Under the pieces are notes generated by a model. The model did not search any database, was not told the origin of the DNA, and saw only the letters and a program-made list of their open reading frames with translations. Both the position numbers and the translations under genes were made by a program. Below are positions 17,040 to 25,065 of a DNA stretch of 64,000 nucleotides, piece after piece. The stretch comes from Hymenobacter rubidus. GTDB lineage: Bacteria > Bacteroidota > Bacteroidia > Cytophagales > Hymenobacteraceae. The stretch is from contig NZ_JAERQF010000004.1 in assembly GCF_016734815.1 (NCBI RefSeq), positions 231,434-295,433 on the forward strand. Direction: 5' to 3'. Numbering within the stretch: the first letter of the stretch is position 1; every line of letters starts with the position of its first letter.

Positions 17040-18293
17040 ATGCAGCAGGAATACACCGCGCGCGCTGAGCGAATCATGCAGCGCATCAACGAGTTGGCCG
17101 CCATCAGCGAAGACGCCGACGGCGTGACGCGCACCTTCGGCACGCCCGCCTTCCTCGAAGGCCGCGACTTGGTGCAAAGCTGGCTCGAAGCCGCCGGCCT
17201 GCTCACCCGCGTCGACGGCATTGGCAACCTGCGCGCCCGCCTCGAAAGCCCGAACCCTGACGCGAAGACTTTCGTGCTGGCCTCGCACATCGACACCGTG
17301 GTGAACGCCGGCAAATTCGACGGCCCGCTGGGCGTGCTCATGGGGCTCGATTTGTTGGAAAACCTGCGGGCGCAGAAAGCCGAATTGCCCTTCCACATCG
17401 AGTTGATTGCCTTTAGTGACGAGGAAGGCGTACGCTTTCACACCACCTACCTGGGTAGCAAAGTGGTGACGGGGGCCTTTGACCACGCCCTGCTGGGGCG
17501 GTGCGACGAAGCCGGCATCTCCCTCGACCAGGCCCTGGTGGCCATGGGCGGCGACGCCTCGCAGCTCTCGCTGGACGCCATTCCGGCCGCCGAGTGGCTG
17601 GGCTACTTCGAGCTGCACATCGAGCAGGGCCCGGTGCTCTGGGAGCGCCACGTGCCGGTGGCGCTGGTAACGGCCATTGCCGGCCAGCAGCGCGTGGAGC
17701 TGACGTTCCGCGGCATGGCCGGCCACGCCGGCACCGTGCCCATGAACATGCGCCAGGATGCCCTGTGTGCCGCGGCCGAGTTCGTACTGACGGCTGAGCA
17801 GTTTGCGCAGGCGCACGGGCAAGGCCTAGTGGCCACCGTGGGCAAGCTGGCCATTAACCGCGCGGCCAGCAACGTTATCCCCGGCGAAGTGACGTGCAGC
17901 CTCGACCTGCGCAGCCCCGACGAGCAACAACTGGCCCAGGCCTACGATTTCCTGCGCAGCCACGCCGAGGCGTCGGCCCTGCACCGCAACGTGGCCCTGG
18001 ACTGGAAGCCCGTGCAGCAAACCGCGCCCGTTGTTTGCGATGCTGATTTGAACGTCCTGCTGGCCCGGGCCATTGCCGACAGCGGCTATGAAACCATCCG
18101 GCTGGTGAGCGGCGCCGGCCACGATGCCGTGCCCGTATCGTTCGTGGCGCCGGCCACCATGCTATTCATTCGTTGCTACAAAGGCATCAGCCACAACCCG
18201 TTGGAAAACGTGGAGTTGGCCGATTTGGCCGCTGCCATTGCGGTGGCCGACCGGTTTATGACCCTTCTCCGCACCCAACATCCCACCCGTTAA
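17040..18293 (+). CDS. allC: Allantoate amidohydrolase (M20 family)
   Basis: 417 residues, M20/hydantoinase-carbamoylase family. Metal ligands are visible: His83 and Asp85 in LASHIDTVVNAGKFDGPLGV, Asp94, Glu128/129 in AFSDEEGVRF, His193 in ELHIEQGP, and the late SGAGHDAVPV. It should release ammonia and CO2 from allantoate, giving ureidoglycine, the substrate of the allE product 5 bases downstream. A paralogous family, ureidoglycolate amidohydrolase, has nearly the same motifs. Only one M20 gene is present, so this enzyme may do one or both steps; I cannot tell from sequence alone. Confidence 0.9.
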   Translation: MQQEYTARAERIMQRINELAAISEDADGVTRTFGTPAFLEGRDLVQSWLEAAGLLTRVDGIGNLRARLESPNPDAKTFVLASHIDTVVNAGKFDGPLGVLMGLDLLENLRAQKAELPFHIELIAFSDEEGVRFHTTYLGSKVVTGAFDHALLGRCDEAGISLDQALVAMGGDASQLSLDAIPAAEWLGYFELHIEQGPVLWERHVPVALVTAIAGQQRVELTFRGMAGHAGTVPMNMRQDALCAAAEFVLTAEQFAQAHGQGLVATVGKLAINRAASNVIPGEVTCSLDLRSPDEQQLAQAYDFLRSHAEASALHRNVALDWKPVQQTAPVVCDADLNVLLARAIADSGYETIRLVSGAGHDAVPVSFVAPATMLFIRCYKGISHNPLENVELADLAAAIAVADRFMTLLRTQHPTR

Positions 18294-18298
18294 TTACT

Positions 18299-19045
18299 AT
18301 GGAAATGTCCGCCCTGACGCGCTCCGTTGTGAAGCGCAACCACGCCATCATTGCCCCCGACGGCTACATCAACAGCAACGTGCCCGGCTGGACCGGCTGC
18401 ACCACCAACGTCATCATCAACGAGCAGATGGGCGCGCGCCTCTGCCAAACGCTCATTACCCTCACCGAGACCGGCCACGTGCAGGGCGAGACCGAGGCTT
18501 CGCAGATTTTTTTCTACGTGGTGCAGGGCAGTTGCACGGCCACCGTGGGCGGCGAAACCCGCAAGTTGAAAGTGGGCGAGTACGTGTACGTGCCCGTCGG
18601 CCAATCCTATAGTTTCAGCCAGCCCGAAGCCGGTACGCAGCTTCTGACCTTTCATAAAGTGTACGAGCCGCTAGCGGGCCACGCCACGCCGGGCATTTTC
18701 TGGGGTGAGCGCGACTACAGCAAAGCGCCCATCTACATGAACGATGAGGCCCTGCGCATCCAGGAATTGCTGCCGAACGAACCGAGCTTCGACATGGCCG
18801 TCAACATCTTCACCTACGGCCTCGGCGGCAACCTGCCGATGGTGGAAACCCACATCATGGAGCACGGCCTGATGTATCTCGAAGGCCAGGCAATCTACAT
18901 GCTCGACCAGTGCTGGTACCCGGTGAAAAAAGGCGATTCCATCTGGATGGCGCCGTATTGCCAGCAGTGGGCCACGGCCATGGGCCAGGAGCCGTCGGTG
19001 TATATCTACTACAAGAACGTGAACCGGTTTCCGACGGTGAAGTAG
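18299..19045 (+). CDS. allE: (S)-ureidoglycine aminohydrolase
   Basis: 248 residues from ATG 18299; a longer frame exists upstream but overlaps allC. It is a bicupin: the first cupin covers about residues 50-125 and the second about 168-240. The second cupin has METHIMEHGLMYLEG-type metal ligands (Glu183, His185, His189) and Gln222/223 in YCQQW, as in the Mn-dependent ureidoglycine aminohydrolases. The start SVVKRNHAIIAPDGYINSNV is typical of the family. The enzyme converts ureidoglycine to ureidoglycolate and ammonia. REP copy 5 follows immediately. Confidence 0.95.
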   Translation: MEMSALTRSVVKRNHAIIAPDGYINSNVPGWTGCTTNVIINEQMGARLCQTLITLTETGHVQGETEASQIFFYVVQGSCTATVGGETRKLKVGEYVYVPVGQSYSFSQPEAGTQLLTFHKVYEPLAGHATPGIFWGERDYSKAPIYMNDEALRIQELLPNEPSFDMAVNIFTYGLGGNLPMVETHIMEHGLMYLEGQAIYMLDQCWYPVKKGDSIWMAPYCQQWATAMGQEPSVYIYYKNVNRFPTVK

Positions 19046-19064
19046 CGAAATCAAAACGAAAAAG

Positions 19065-19158
19065 AACGTCATGCTGAGCTTGTCGAAGCATCTCTACCGC
19101 TTCGTTGGACGAGCCCATACGAAGCGGTAGAGATGCTTCGACAAGCTCAGCATGACGT
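19065..19158. repeat. REP-like palindrome, copy 5
   Basis: GAACGTCATGCTGAGCTTGT continues CGAAGCATCTCTACCGCTTC; the mirror is GAAGCGGTAGAGATGCTTCG continuing ACAAGCTCAGCATGACGT. The stem is almost perfect, with a loop of about 17 bases. It is in the allE-uraD junction. Confidence 0.92.
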
Positions 19159-19174
19159 GCCGAATTGCCTGTCA

Positions 19175-19684
19175 ATGACCCTATCAGAACTAAATAACCT
19201 CCCCAAACCCGCCCTCGCCGAAGCCCTGCAAAAGTGCTGCGGCTCCACGGCCTGGGTGAAAAATATGGGCGCGCAATTCCCCATTGCCAGCACTCAAATT
19301 CTGATGGAGCAGGCCCAAACCCAGTGGAATAAATTGACCGAAGCCGACTGGCGCGAAGCCTTCACCCACCACCCCAAAATTGGCGGCGATGTGGAAGCTC
19401 TGCGCGCCAAATTCGCCAGCACCAGCACCTGGGCCGAAGGCGAACAAGCTTCTGTGAAACAGGCTTCGCAGGAAACTTTAGAAGCCTTAGCCACGGGCAA
19501 TGAGGACTATGAGTGCAAGTTTGGCTACATTTTCATCGTGTGCGCCACCGGCAAAACGGCCGCCGAAATGCTGGCCCTGCTGCAAGCCCGCCTGCCCAAT
19601 AAACCCGAAGATGAAATCCTGATTGCCGCCGGCGAGCAGGATAAAATCACCCGCATTCGCCTCGAAAAACTCCTCGCCGCATGA
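19175..19684 (+). CDS. uraD: OHCU decarboxylase
   Basis: 169 residues from ATG 19175; the longer frame starting at 19133 begins in translated REP sequence and is rejected. The family signature HPKIGG is present with catalytic His66, followed by QASVKQASQETLEALATGNE, YECKFGYIFIVCATGKTAAE and the Arg-rich end. It decarboxylates 2-oxo-4-hydroxy-4-carboxy-5-ureidoimidazoline to S-allantoin. Its stop overlaps the uraH start by four bases (ATGA), so the two are translationally coupled. Confidence 0.95.
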   Translation: MTLSELNNLPKPALAEALQKCCGSTAWVKNMGAQFPIASTQILMEQAQTQWNKLTEADWREAFTHHPKIGGDVEALRAKFASTSTWAEGEQASVKQASQETLEALATGNEDYECKFGYIFIVCATGKTAAEMLALLQARLPNKPEDEILIAAGEQDKITRIRLEKLLAA

Positions 19685-20019
19685 GCCAGATTACCACCCA
19701 CATTCTCGATACCACCAAGGGCAAGCCGGCGGCCAATGTCAGCATTGCGCTGCTGCAGCAGGTTGGTGATAATTGGCAGGAAATTGCGCGCGGCAAAACC
19801 AACGCCGATGGCCGCATTCCCGATTTATTACCGAAGGAAAAACAGGTGGAATTGGGCGTGTATAAAATGAAATTCTATACCCAGGAATACTTCGCGCAGG
19901 ACGGCACGGCCAATTTCTACCCCTTCGTGGAAATCGTATTCAACGTAGCTGAAAACGCGCATTATCACGTGCCGCTGCTGCTGAATCCGTTCGGCTATTC
20001 CACCTATCGCGGCTCGTGA
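19681..20019 (+). CDS. uraH: 5-hydroxyisourate hydrolase (transthyretin-like)
   Basis: 112 residues, full length. The start ITTHILDTTKGKPAANVSIA and the C-terminal tetrapeptide YRGS mark the transthyretin-related hydrolases rather than the hormone carriers; the HYHVPLLLNPFGYSTYRGS end is diagnostic. It converts the PuuD product 5-hydroxyisourate to OHCU, which UraD then decarboxylates. It starts inside the uraD stop. There is no signal peptide, so it is cytoplasmic. Confidence 0.96.
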   Translation: MSQITTHILDTTKGKPAANVSIALLQQVGDNWQEIARGKTNADGRIPDLLPKEKQVELGVYKMKFYTQEYFAQDGTANFYPFVEIVFNVAENAHYHVPLLLNPFGYSTYRGS

Positions 20020-20039
20020 AAAAATGCCGAACGAAACAC

Positions 20040-20138
20040 TAGCACGTCATGCTGAGCTTGCCAAAGCATCTCTACTGCACAAGTAATTCATTTACTATTG
20101 CGGTAGACATGCTTTGGCAAGCTCAGCATGACGTGCTA
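20040..20138. repeat. REP-like palindrome, copy 6
   Basis: TAGCACGTCATGCTGAGCTT continues GCCAAAGCATCTCTACTGC; the mirror ends GACATGCTTTGGCAAGCTCA then GCATGACGTGCTA. The usual CTTGTCGAAGC has become CTTGCCAAAGC, and the other arm has changed in step to GCTTTGGCAAG. It sits between uraH and the DUF6986 gene. Confidence 0.92.
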
Positions 20139-20158
20139 GGCGCGCCCGACATCAAATA

Positions 20159-21619
20159 ATGAACACCCAGATTCCCACCATGAAACTCAGCTTACAAGAT
20201 TCCGACAAAGCCGCCCTGCTCGACCAGTTGGGTGAAGCCAATATCAAGTTCCAGCACACTTACCCCGGCGACCGGCCCGACCGCCAGCCCGTGCACACTG
20301 TGTACGGCGGGGCCAACCTCTTCAAGGCCGATACCTGCGTGCGGATGGGCGAAATCGCCCTGAATAACCTGCTCACCTACGCGCCCAACTTCGTGGAGCT
20401 GGCCCGCGCGCTGCAGTTTAAAAACCACGAGTACTTGCCGCATTTGGAAGCCGACGTGGCGGCCTTAACGGCGAAGCTGGATGCCATGAGCCCGGAGGAC
20501 CGCAAGCAGGAGCCCGCTTGGCTGGCTTATTCGGTCTACAACAAAATCGTGGCGAAGCTGAAGCGCGAGGCCGTGGAAGACTTCCGCGTCGACTTTGAAG
20601 ATGGTTTCGGCAACCGGCCCGATGCCGAGGAGGACGAAACCGCCGTGCGCGCCGCCAAGGAAGTGGCCAAGGGCATGCAGCAGGGCACGCTCTCGCCATT
20701 TATCGGCATCCGCATCAAGCCCTTCACCGAAGACCTCAAGCAGCGCGGCGTGCGCACGCTCGACATCTTCCTGACCACGCTGCTGACCGAAACCGGCGGC
20801 AAGCTGCCCGACAACTTTGTGGTGATGCTGCCCAAAGTCACCATCCCGGAGCAGATGACGACGATGGTACGCCTGTTTGAACTGCTGGAGAAGGCCAACG
20901 GTCTGGCCCCCGGCACCCTCAAAATGGAAACGATGGTGGAGGCCACCCAGATTATCATGGACGAAGAAGGGCGCAACCCGCTCATGCGCATCATCCGGGC
21001 CAGCGAGGGGCGCTGCATCGCGGCCCACTTTGGCACCTACGACTACACGGCCAGCTGCGGCATCACGGCCAAGTACCAGACCATGGGCCACCCCGTGAAC
21101 GACTTCGCCCACCACATGACCAAGGTGGCGCTGGGCGGCACCGGCATCTTCCTCTCCGACGGTGCGACCAACGTGATGCCCATTGGCCCGCACCGCGGTG
21201 ATAATCTGACCTTCGCCCAGCTGCGCGAAAACCGCGAGTCGGTGCACAACGCCTGGCGCCAGGCCTACCACCACAGCACGCACTCGCTCATCAACGGCTT
21301 CTACCAGGGCTGGGACCTGAACCCCGCGCAGCTGCCGATGCGCTACGCCGCCACCTACAACTTCTTCCTGAGCAGCTACGAAGACGCTGTTTTTCGCCTG
21401 AAAACCTTTGTAGAGCGCGCCGCCATTTCCACCCTCACCGGCGATATTTTCGACGACGCCGCCACCGGCCAGGGCCTGCTCAACTTCTTCCTCAAAGCCT
21501 TGAACTGCGGCGCCATTTCGGAAGAGGAGATTCTGGCGACTGGTTTGACGCTGGAAGAGGTGCAGACCCGCTCGTTCTACCGCATTCTGCAAGGCCGCCG
21601 CGCCAAGGCTACGGCGTAG
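20159..21619 (+). CDS. DUF6986-family CitE/HpcH-like aldolase-fold protein
   Basis: 486 residues. Motifs in order resemble the CitE/HpcH TIM barrel: VDFEDGFG (144-151), RIKPF (185-189), LPKVTIPEQM (224-233), METMVEA with Glu257, and AAHFGTYDYTASCG with Asp295. The last two would bind Mg. The N-terminal part is distinctive: YPGDRPDRQPVHTVYGGANL (35-54), which I recognise from the DUF6986 family, often labelled phosphoenolpyruvate kinase in actinobacteria and often near ureide genes. Related CitE-like enzymes cleave or form C-C bonds with acyl-CoA and glyoxylate. It is the last gene of the allantoin run, so an activity on ureidoglycolate or glyoxylate is inferred, not shown. It lacks the domains of malate synthase A or G. 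Confidence 0.75.
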   Translation: MNTQIPTMKLSLQDSDKAALLDQLGEANIKFQHTYPGDRPDRQPVHTVYGGANLFKADTCVRMGEIALNNLLTYAPNFVELARALQFKNHEYLPHLEADVAALTAKLDAMSPEDRKQEPAWLAYSVYNKIVAKLKREAVEDFRVDFEDGFGNRPDAEEDETAVRAAKEVAKGMQQGTLSPFIGIRIKPFTEDLKQRGVRTLDIFLTTLLTETGGKLPDNFVVMLPKVTIPEQMTTMVRLFELLEKANGLAPGTLKMETMVEATQIIMDEEGRNPLMRIIRASEGRCIAAHFGTYDYTASCGITAKYQTMGHPVNDFAHHMTKVALGGTGIFLSDGATNVMPIGPHRGDNLTFAQLRENRESVHNAWRQAYHHSTHSLINGFYQGWDLNPAQLPMRYAATYNFFLSSYEDAVFRLKTFVERAAISTLTGDIFDDAATGQGLLNFFLKALNCGAISEEEILATGLTLEEVQTRSFYRILQGRRAKATA

Positions 21620-21621
21620 CC

Positions 21622-21688
21622 GGCGACTGCCCGAAAACGAAAAAGGCTTCTCCCGGTGAGAAGCCTTTTTCGTTTTCGGGCAGTCGCC
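21622..21688. terminator. Bidirectional terminator, perfect 31-bp stem
   Basis: GGCGACTGCCCGAAAACGAA.. (21622-21652) is exactly complementary over all 31 positions to 21658-21688, with a 5-base loop. The AAAAAGG/CCTTTTT part gives T-runs in both directions, so it can end the DUF6986 run and the convergent minus-strand gene at 21721. Confidence 0.92.
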
Positions 21689-21720
21689 TGGCCGTACCGG
21701 GCCTTTTCGGCTCAAGGGCC

Positions 21721-22188
21721 TTAGTACTGGGTTTGGGTGCTGCTGTACACTTTCTGCTTCCCGGCCATGCTCTCCGTGTATAGCTTATAGTACCCAGCAG
21801 CTTTTTCGGGACCATACGCTTTTTTCGGCAGGCTTTCCACGTCGTAGTCAGCTCCTTTCTGCACGGGGTCCATAATAAATAGGTAGGAGTAGGTGCCATC
21901 GGCCTCAGCCTTGGTCGGGTTGAGCACCCGTGTATGGCGGAAGGCCTGCTGGTCGGCCCCACTCACCTTGGCCGCGCCCGGCCAGAAAATCTCATTAATA
22001 AACCGCTCGTACTGGGTTCGCTTGTCGGCTTTCACCGGGGTCACGATTACCCACACCGCCTGCCCGGTGCTGGCCATGGCGCGAGGAGCCGTTTTTTGGG
22101 TGCTGGCGGTGGTTCCCAGTACGCTTAGGGCTGCTATAGCGAGTGCAGCCATGGCACCACCCAGGGTCTTTGGATTAGAAGTGTGCAT
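21721..22188 (-). CDS. Secreted protein of unknown function, ABM/Dabb-like fold possible
   Basis: The open frame begins at 22257, but the signal peptide starts at Met 22188 (MHTSNPKTLGGAMAALAIAA, then LSVLGTTAST), giving 155 residues. The mature part begins VWVIVTPVKADKRTQYERFI, then PGAAKV...FRHTRVLNPTKAEADGTYSYLFIMDP, ending YYKLYTESMAGKQKVYSSTQ. The strand-helix layout with a W/Y-containing first strand and a F.HTR.L segment suggests a ferredoxin-like antibiotic-monooxygenase or Dabb-type fold, but this is a guess. It is convergent with the DUF6986 gene across the shared terminator. Confidence 0.6.
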   Translation of the reverse strand: MHTSNPKTLGGAMAALAIAALSVLGTTASTQKTAPRAMASTGQAVWVIVTPVKADKRTQYERFINEIFWPGAAKVSGADQQAFRHTRVLNPTKAEADGTYSYLFIMDPVQKGADYDVESLPKKAYGPEKAAGYYKLYTESMAGKQKVYSSTQTQY

Positions 22189-22331
22189 AAAGAAAGTGGT
22201 TGGAATGGAGGTAAGCCGCTTGTTGAGCCCGGCTGAGCTACTAAAGCGAACAAACATGGTTAATCCAACTAATAATAGAAAGTTTTTTATATATTCGCCG
22301 GCTCACCTACACACTAAGAAGGTAAGGCTGT

Positions 22332-23990
22332 ATGAAGGCGTTGTATACTCTCGGGCTGGCACTTCTCCTGACTGGGCGCACATGGGCGCAATCAGCTCAC
22401 CCGGACGTGATTCTGACCGGCGGCAAAATTTTCACAGCCGACCCGGCCCGGCCCTATGTTCAGGCCCTGGCCGTGCGCGGCGAGCGCATTGTGGCCGTTG
22501 GCAGCACCGCCGACATCGCCAAACTGGCCGGCCCGCGCACCCGCCGCATCGACTTGCGTGGCCGCACCGTGGTGCCGGGCATCAACGACGCGCACACGCA
22601 CCTGCCGCCCGGCCATCCGCTGGGGCTTTTTTTCGATTTCCCCAAGGCGGAGATGATAGCCGGCCCCAGCCCGGCGCAGCTGCTGGATACCCTGGCGGCG
22701 CTGGCCCGCCGGCTGCCGGCCGGCACCTGGCTGGAAGGCGAAGTAGGCCTGGCGGTGCTGCAAAGCCCGCTGGTGCGCCGGGCCCAGCTCGACCGCGTGG
22801 CGCCCAACCACCCGGTGCTGCTGCGCACGCCCTGGGGCCACGGCAGCGTGGTAAACTCGGCAGCACTGCGGAAGCTGCGCATTGCCGACGGCGACCCGGA
22901 CCCGCTGGGCGGCTCGTTCGAGCGCCAGCCCGGTTCCCGGCAGCTCACGGGCTTCCTGTCGGAATACGGCGACTGGGGCCCACGCCGCGACTTCAATAAC
23001 CTGGTGCCCGATGCCACCTGGGTGCAGCAATTGCAGCAGTACGGGGCTGAGTCGGTGCGCTTTGGCATCACCAGCGTACAGGACATGGCCAGCGACCTAC
23101 CACCCGCCCAAACCCTGCGGGTGGTGCGCGCGGCCCGGCTGCCCATCCGGCTGCGCGTTATCCCGTTTCCGATGACGACAGCGCGGGGCATCAACCACCG
23201 CGAGTGGCGCGGGGTGGAGAAAAATCCCGCCCCGCTGGCCCGGGTCGATGGCCTGAAATACATTCTGGACGCCACCCCGCTGGAGGGCGGCGCGCTGATG
23301 CGCCGCGCCTATCCGGGCCGGCCGGGCTGGTACGGCCACCTGAATTTTTCGGTCGATACCGTGCGGCAAATGCTGCGCGATGCCCTCACGAGCCCGCAGC
23401 AGCTGATGCTGCATATCTCTGGCGACAGCACGGCCAGCCTGGTTCTGCACCTCATGCACGAACTGGCCGACGACGCCACCTGGCGGCGCAAGCGTGTTCG
23501 TTTCGAACACGGCGACGGCGTAGCCGCCGACCTGCAGCCCCGCGCCAAAGCCCTGGGCGTGGTCATCGTGCAAAACCCTTCGCATTTCATCAATGCCGCG
23601 GTAGATAAGCAGCACGGCGCACCGGCTGGTTTGCACGGGTGCTTCCGTTCCTTGCTGGAAAGTGGCGTTCCCTTCGCGCTTGGTTCCGATGGCCCGTCCA
23701 ACCCGTACCTGAACATCCTCTTCGCCACCACGCTGGCCGACCCCAAAGAAGCCCTGACCCGCGAACAGGCCGTGCGCGCCTACACCGCCGGCGCCGCCTA
23801 CGCCGAGTTTCAGGAGCAGCACAAAGGCACCCTGGCCCCCGGCAAGCTGGCCGATTTGGCGGTGCTCTCGCAGGACATTTTCACGGTGCCGCTGCCCGCC
23901 CTGCCCGCCACCGTGAGCGAGCTGACAATGGTGGGCGGCAGGGTGGTGTATGAGGCACAGCCCACTGGCAAGCCCCATGAAGGCTTTTAG
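22332..23990 (+). CDS. Secreted amidohydrolase (Amidohydro_3, YtcJ-like)
   Basis: 552 residues with a signal peptide (MKALYTLGLALLLTGRTWAQ). The first strand and metal motif are DVILTGGKIFTADPARPYVQ, VVPGINDAHTHLPPG (His-x-His), then a late VRFEHGDGV, ALGSDGPSNP and a C-terminal GTLAPGKLADLAVLSQDIFT. This is the Amidohydro_3 pattern of YtcJ and N-substituted formamide deformylase relatives, which hydrolyse C-N bonds of unknown amides. Export is usual for the Bacteroidota members. The nearby purine genes make a nitrogenous substrate plausible, but nothing in the sequence shows which. A short leader with a possible GAAGG site precedes the ATG. Confidence 0.88.
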   Translation: MKALYTLGLALLLTGRTWAQSAHPDVILTGGKIFTADPARPYVQALAVRGERIVAVGSTADIAKLAGPRTRRIDLRGRTVVPGINDAHTHLPPGHPLGLFFDFPKAEMIAGPSPAQLLDTLAALARRLPAGTWLEGEVGLAVLQSPLVRRAQLDRVAPNHPVLLRTPWGHGSVVNSAALRKLRIADGDPDPLGGSFERQPGSRQLTGFLSEYGDWGPRRDFNNLVPDATWVQQLQQYGAESVRFGITSVQDMASDLPPAQTLRVVRAARLPIRLRVIPFPMTTARGINHREWRGVEKNPAPLARVDGLKYILDATPLEGGALMRRAYPGRPGWYGHLNFSVDTVRQMLRDALTSPQQLMLHISGDSTASLVLHLMHELADDATWRRKRVRFEHGDGVAADLQPRAKALGVVIVQNPSHFINAAVDKQHGAPAGLHGCFRSLLESGVPFALGSDGPSNPYLNILFATTLADPKEALTREQAVRAYTAGAAYAEFQEQHKGTLAPGKLADLAVLSQDIFTVPLPALPATVSELTMVGGRVVYEAQPTGKPHEGF

Positions 23991-24017
23991 AAAGAGAATA
24001 CACAAGGCGGCGCGTAA

Positions 24018-24047
24018 AAAAAAGCCGGTTCTTTGGAACCGGCTTTT
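24018..24047. terminator. Rho-independent terminator
   Basis: AAAAGCCGGTTC and GAACCGGCTTTTT form a short stem with a 4-base loop, with A-runs and T-runs on either side. It can serve the amidohydrolase and the convergent SDR gene. Confidence 0.85.
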
Positions 24048-24073
24048 TCGCTTAAAAACTTACTGTGGGCTAG

Positions 24074-24832
24074 TTACACCTGGGCTGCGCCGCCGTCTAC
24101 GAACAACTCGGCGCCCGTCACGAAGCTGCTATCGTCGGAGGCCAGAAACACGAGGGCTTTGCCCACTTCATCGGGCGTGCCCAGGCGGCCCAGCGGCACA
24201 GTGCTGGCCAGGTAAGTCTTGATTTGTTCGGCCTGCACGTCATCGGCCGCCAGGCCGCTGAGGCCGGGCGTGTCGATGGGGCCGGGGCTGATGGCGTTGA
24301 CGCGAATTTTGCGGTCCTTCAGGTCGGCCGTCCAGGTGCGGGCGAAGGAGCGCACGGCGGCTTTGGAGGCGCTGTACACACTGAAGTTGGCGCCGCCCTG
24401 CGAGCCGGCGGTGGAGGCCATCAGGATAATCGAGGCGCCTTCGCGGAGCAGGGGCAGCGCCTTTTGCACCGTGAAGAGGGTGGCCTTCACGTTCAGGTCG
24501 AAGGTGTTGTCGAAGTGGGCTTCGGTGATGCCGCCCAGCGGAGCAAACTCGCCGCCGCCTGCGTTGGTGAACAACACGTCGAGCTGGCCTTTTTCGGCCT
24601 GAATGGTAGCGAAAAGCTGGTCGAGGTCGGCCGGGCTGGTCACGTCGCTGCGAATGCCGCGGGCGTTGGCCCCGAGCTGCTGCACGGCGGCATCCAGTTC
24701 GGCCTGGCGCCGGCCGGTGATAAAGACGAAGGCGCCTTCGGCAACGAAGCGCCGGGCCGCGCCCAGGCCGATGCCCGTGGTGCCGCCGGTGATGAGGGCC
24801 ACTTTACCGGCTAATTTCAGATGGTTGCTCAT
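24074..24832 (-). CDS. Short-chain dehydrogenase/reductase
   Basis: 252 residues, classical SDR. The NAD(P) motif [15 protein letters not shown] is at the N-terminus (about 16-30), an Asn-Ala-Gly is in FTNAGGGEF, catalytic Ser is in [12 protein letters not shown] and Tyr-x3-Lys in [13 protein letters not shown]. After the nucleotide fold come [14 protein letters not shown] and a C-terminal [12 protein letters not shown], the usual ending. The arginine in ITGRRQ after beta-2 suggests NADP. The substrate is not deducible. It lies downstream of a Crp-family gene on the same strand, with two dyad boxes in the intervening 233-805 base region, so it is the best candidate target of that regulator. 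Confidence 0.92.
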   Translation of the reverse strand: MSNHLKLAGKVALITGGTTGIGLGAARRFVAEGAFVFITGRRQAELDAAVQQLGANARGIRSDVTSPADLDQLFATIQAEKGQLDVLFTNAGGGEFAPLGGITEAHFDNTFDLNVKATLFTVQKALPLLREGASIILMASTAGSQGGANFSVYSASKAAVRSFARTWTADLKDRKIRVNAISPGPIDTPGLSGLAADDVQAEQIKTYLASTVPLGRLGTPDEVGKALVFLASDDSSFVTGAELFVDGGAAQV

Positions 24833-24968
24833 GGCAATGAGATAAGGAACAGGGATGAATTTGGTGGAACAGCGGGGCGTGTTTCGCCCGCTTTGGCAGC
24901 GAAGCGGTACCCGTTTGGCTGGCTTCAGTTGCTGTTACAAAGGTCCTTTTCTGCTCACCCTCACTCCA

Positions 24969-25005
24969 TTGACATTTGTCAAAAAAGCGTGCTGATAAAT
25001 GTCAA
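24969..25005 (-). promoter_or_regulatory. Two Crp/Fnr-like dyad boxes upstream of the SDR gene
   Basis: Box 1 is TTGACATTTGTCAA (24969-24982), a TTGAC-N4-GTCAA dyad. Box 2 is CTGATAAATGTCAA (24992-25005), the same dyad with two changes in one half. Their centres are 23 bases apart. This is the form of Fnr-type sites (TTGAT-N4-ATCAA). They lie between the regulator gene at 25066 and the SDR start at 24832. Confidence 0.55.
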
Positions 25006-25065
25006 CGATTGTCGAATAAAATATTGATTAACAGAATATTGTATGTGTAACACGTGGCTTGGCGG

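Noticed and set aside
19133..19174. Extended N-terminus of UraD
   Set aside because: The residues MLRQAQHDVPN are translated REP repeat; the family start is at 19175.
20159..21619. Malate synthase A as a name for this gene
   Set aside because: The position next to glyoxylate-yielding genes invites that name, but length, N-terminus and motifs fit the DUF6986 CitE-like group and not malate synthase A or G.
12897..21619. Purine transporter within the ureide block
   Set aside because: No frame in either block has the 10-14 helix pattern of NCS1/NCS2 permeases; PuuD is the only polytopic protein.
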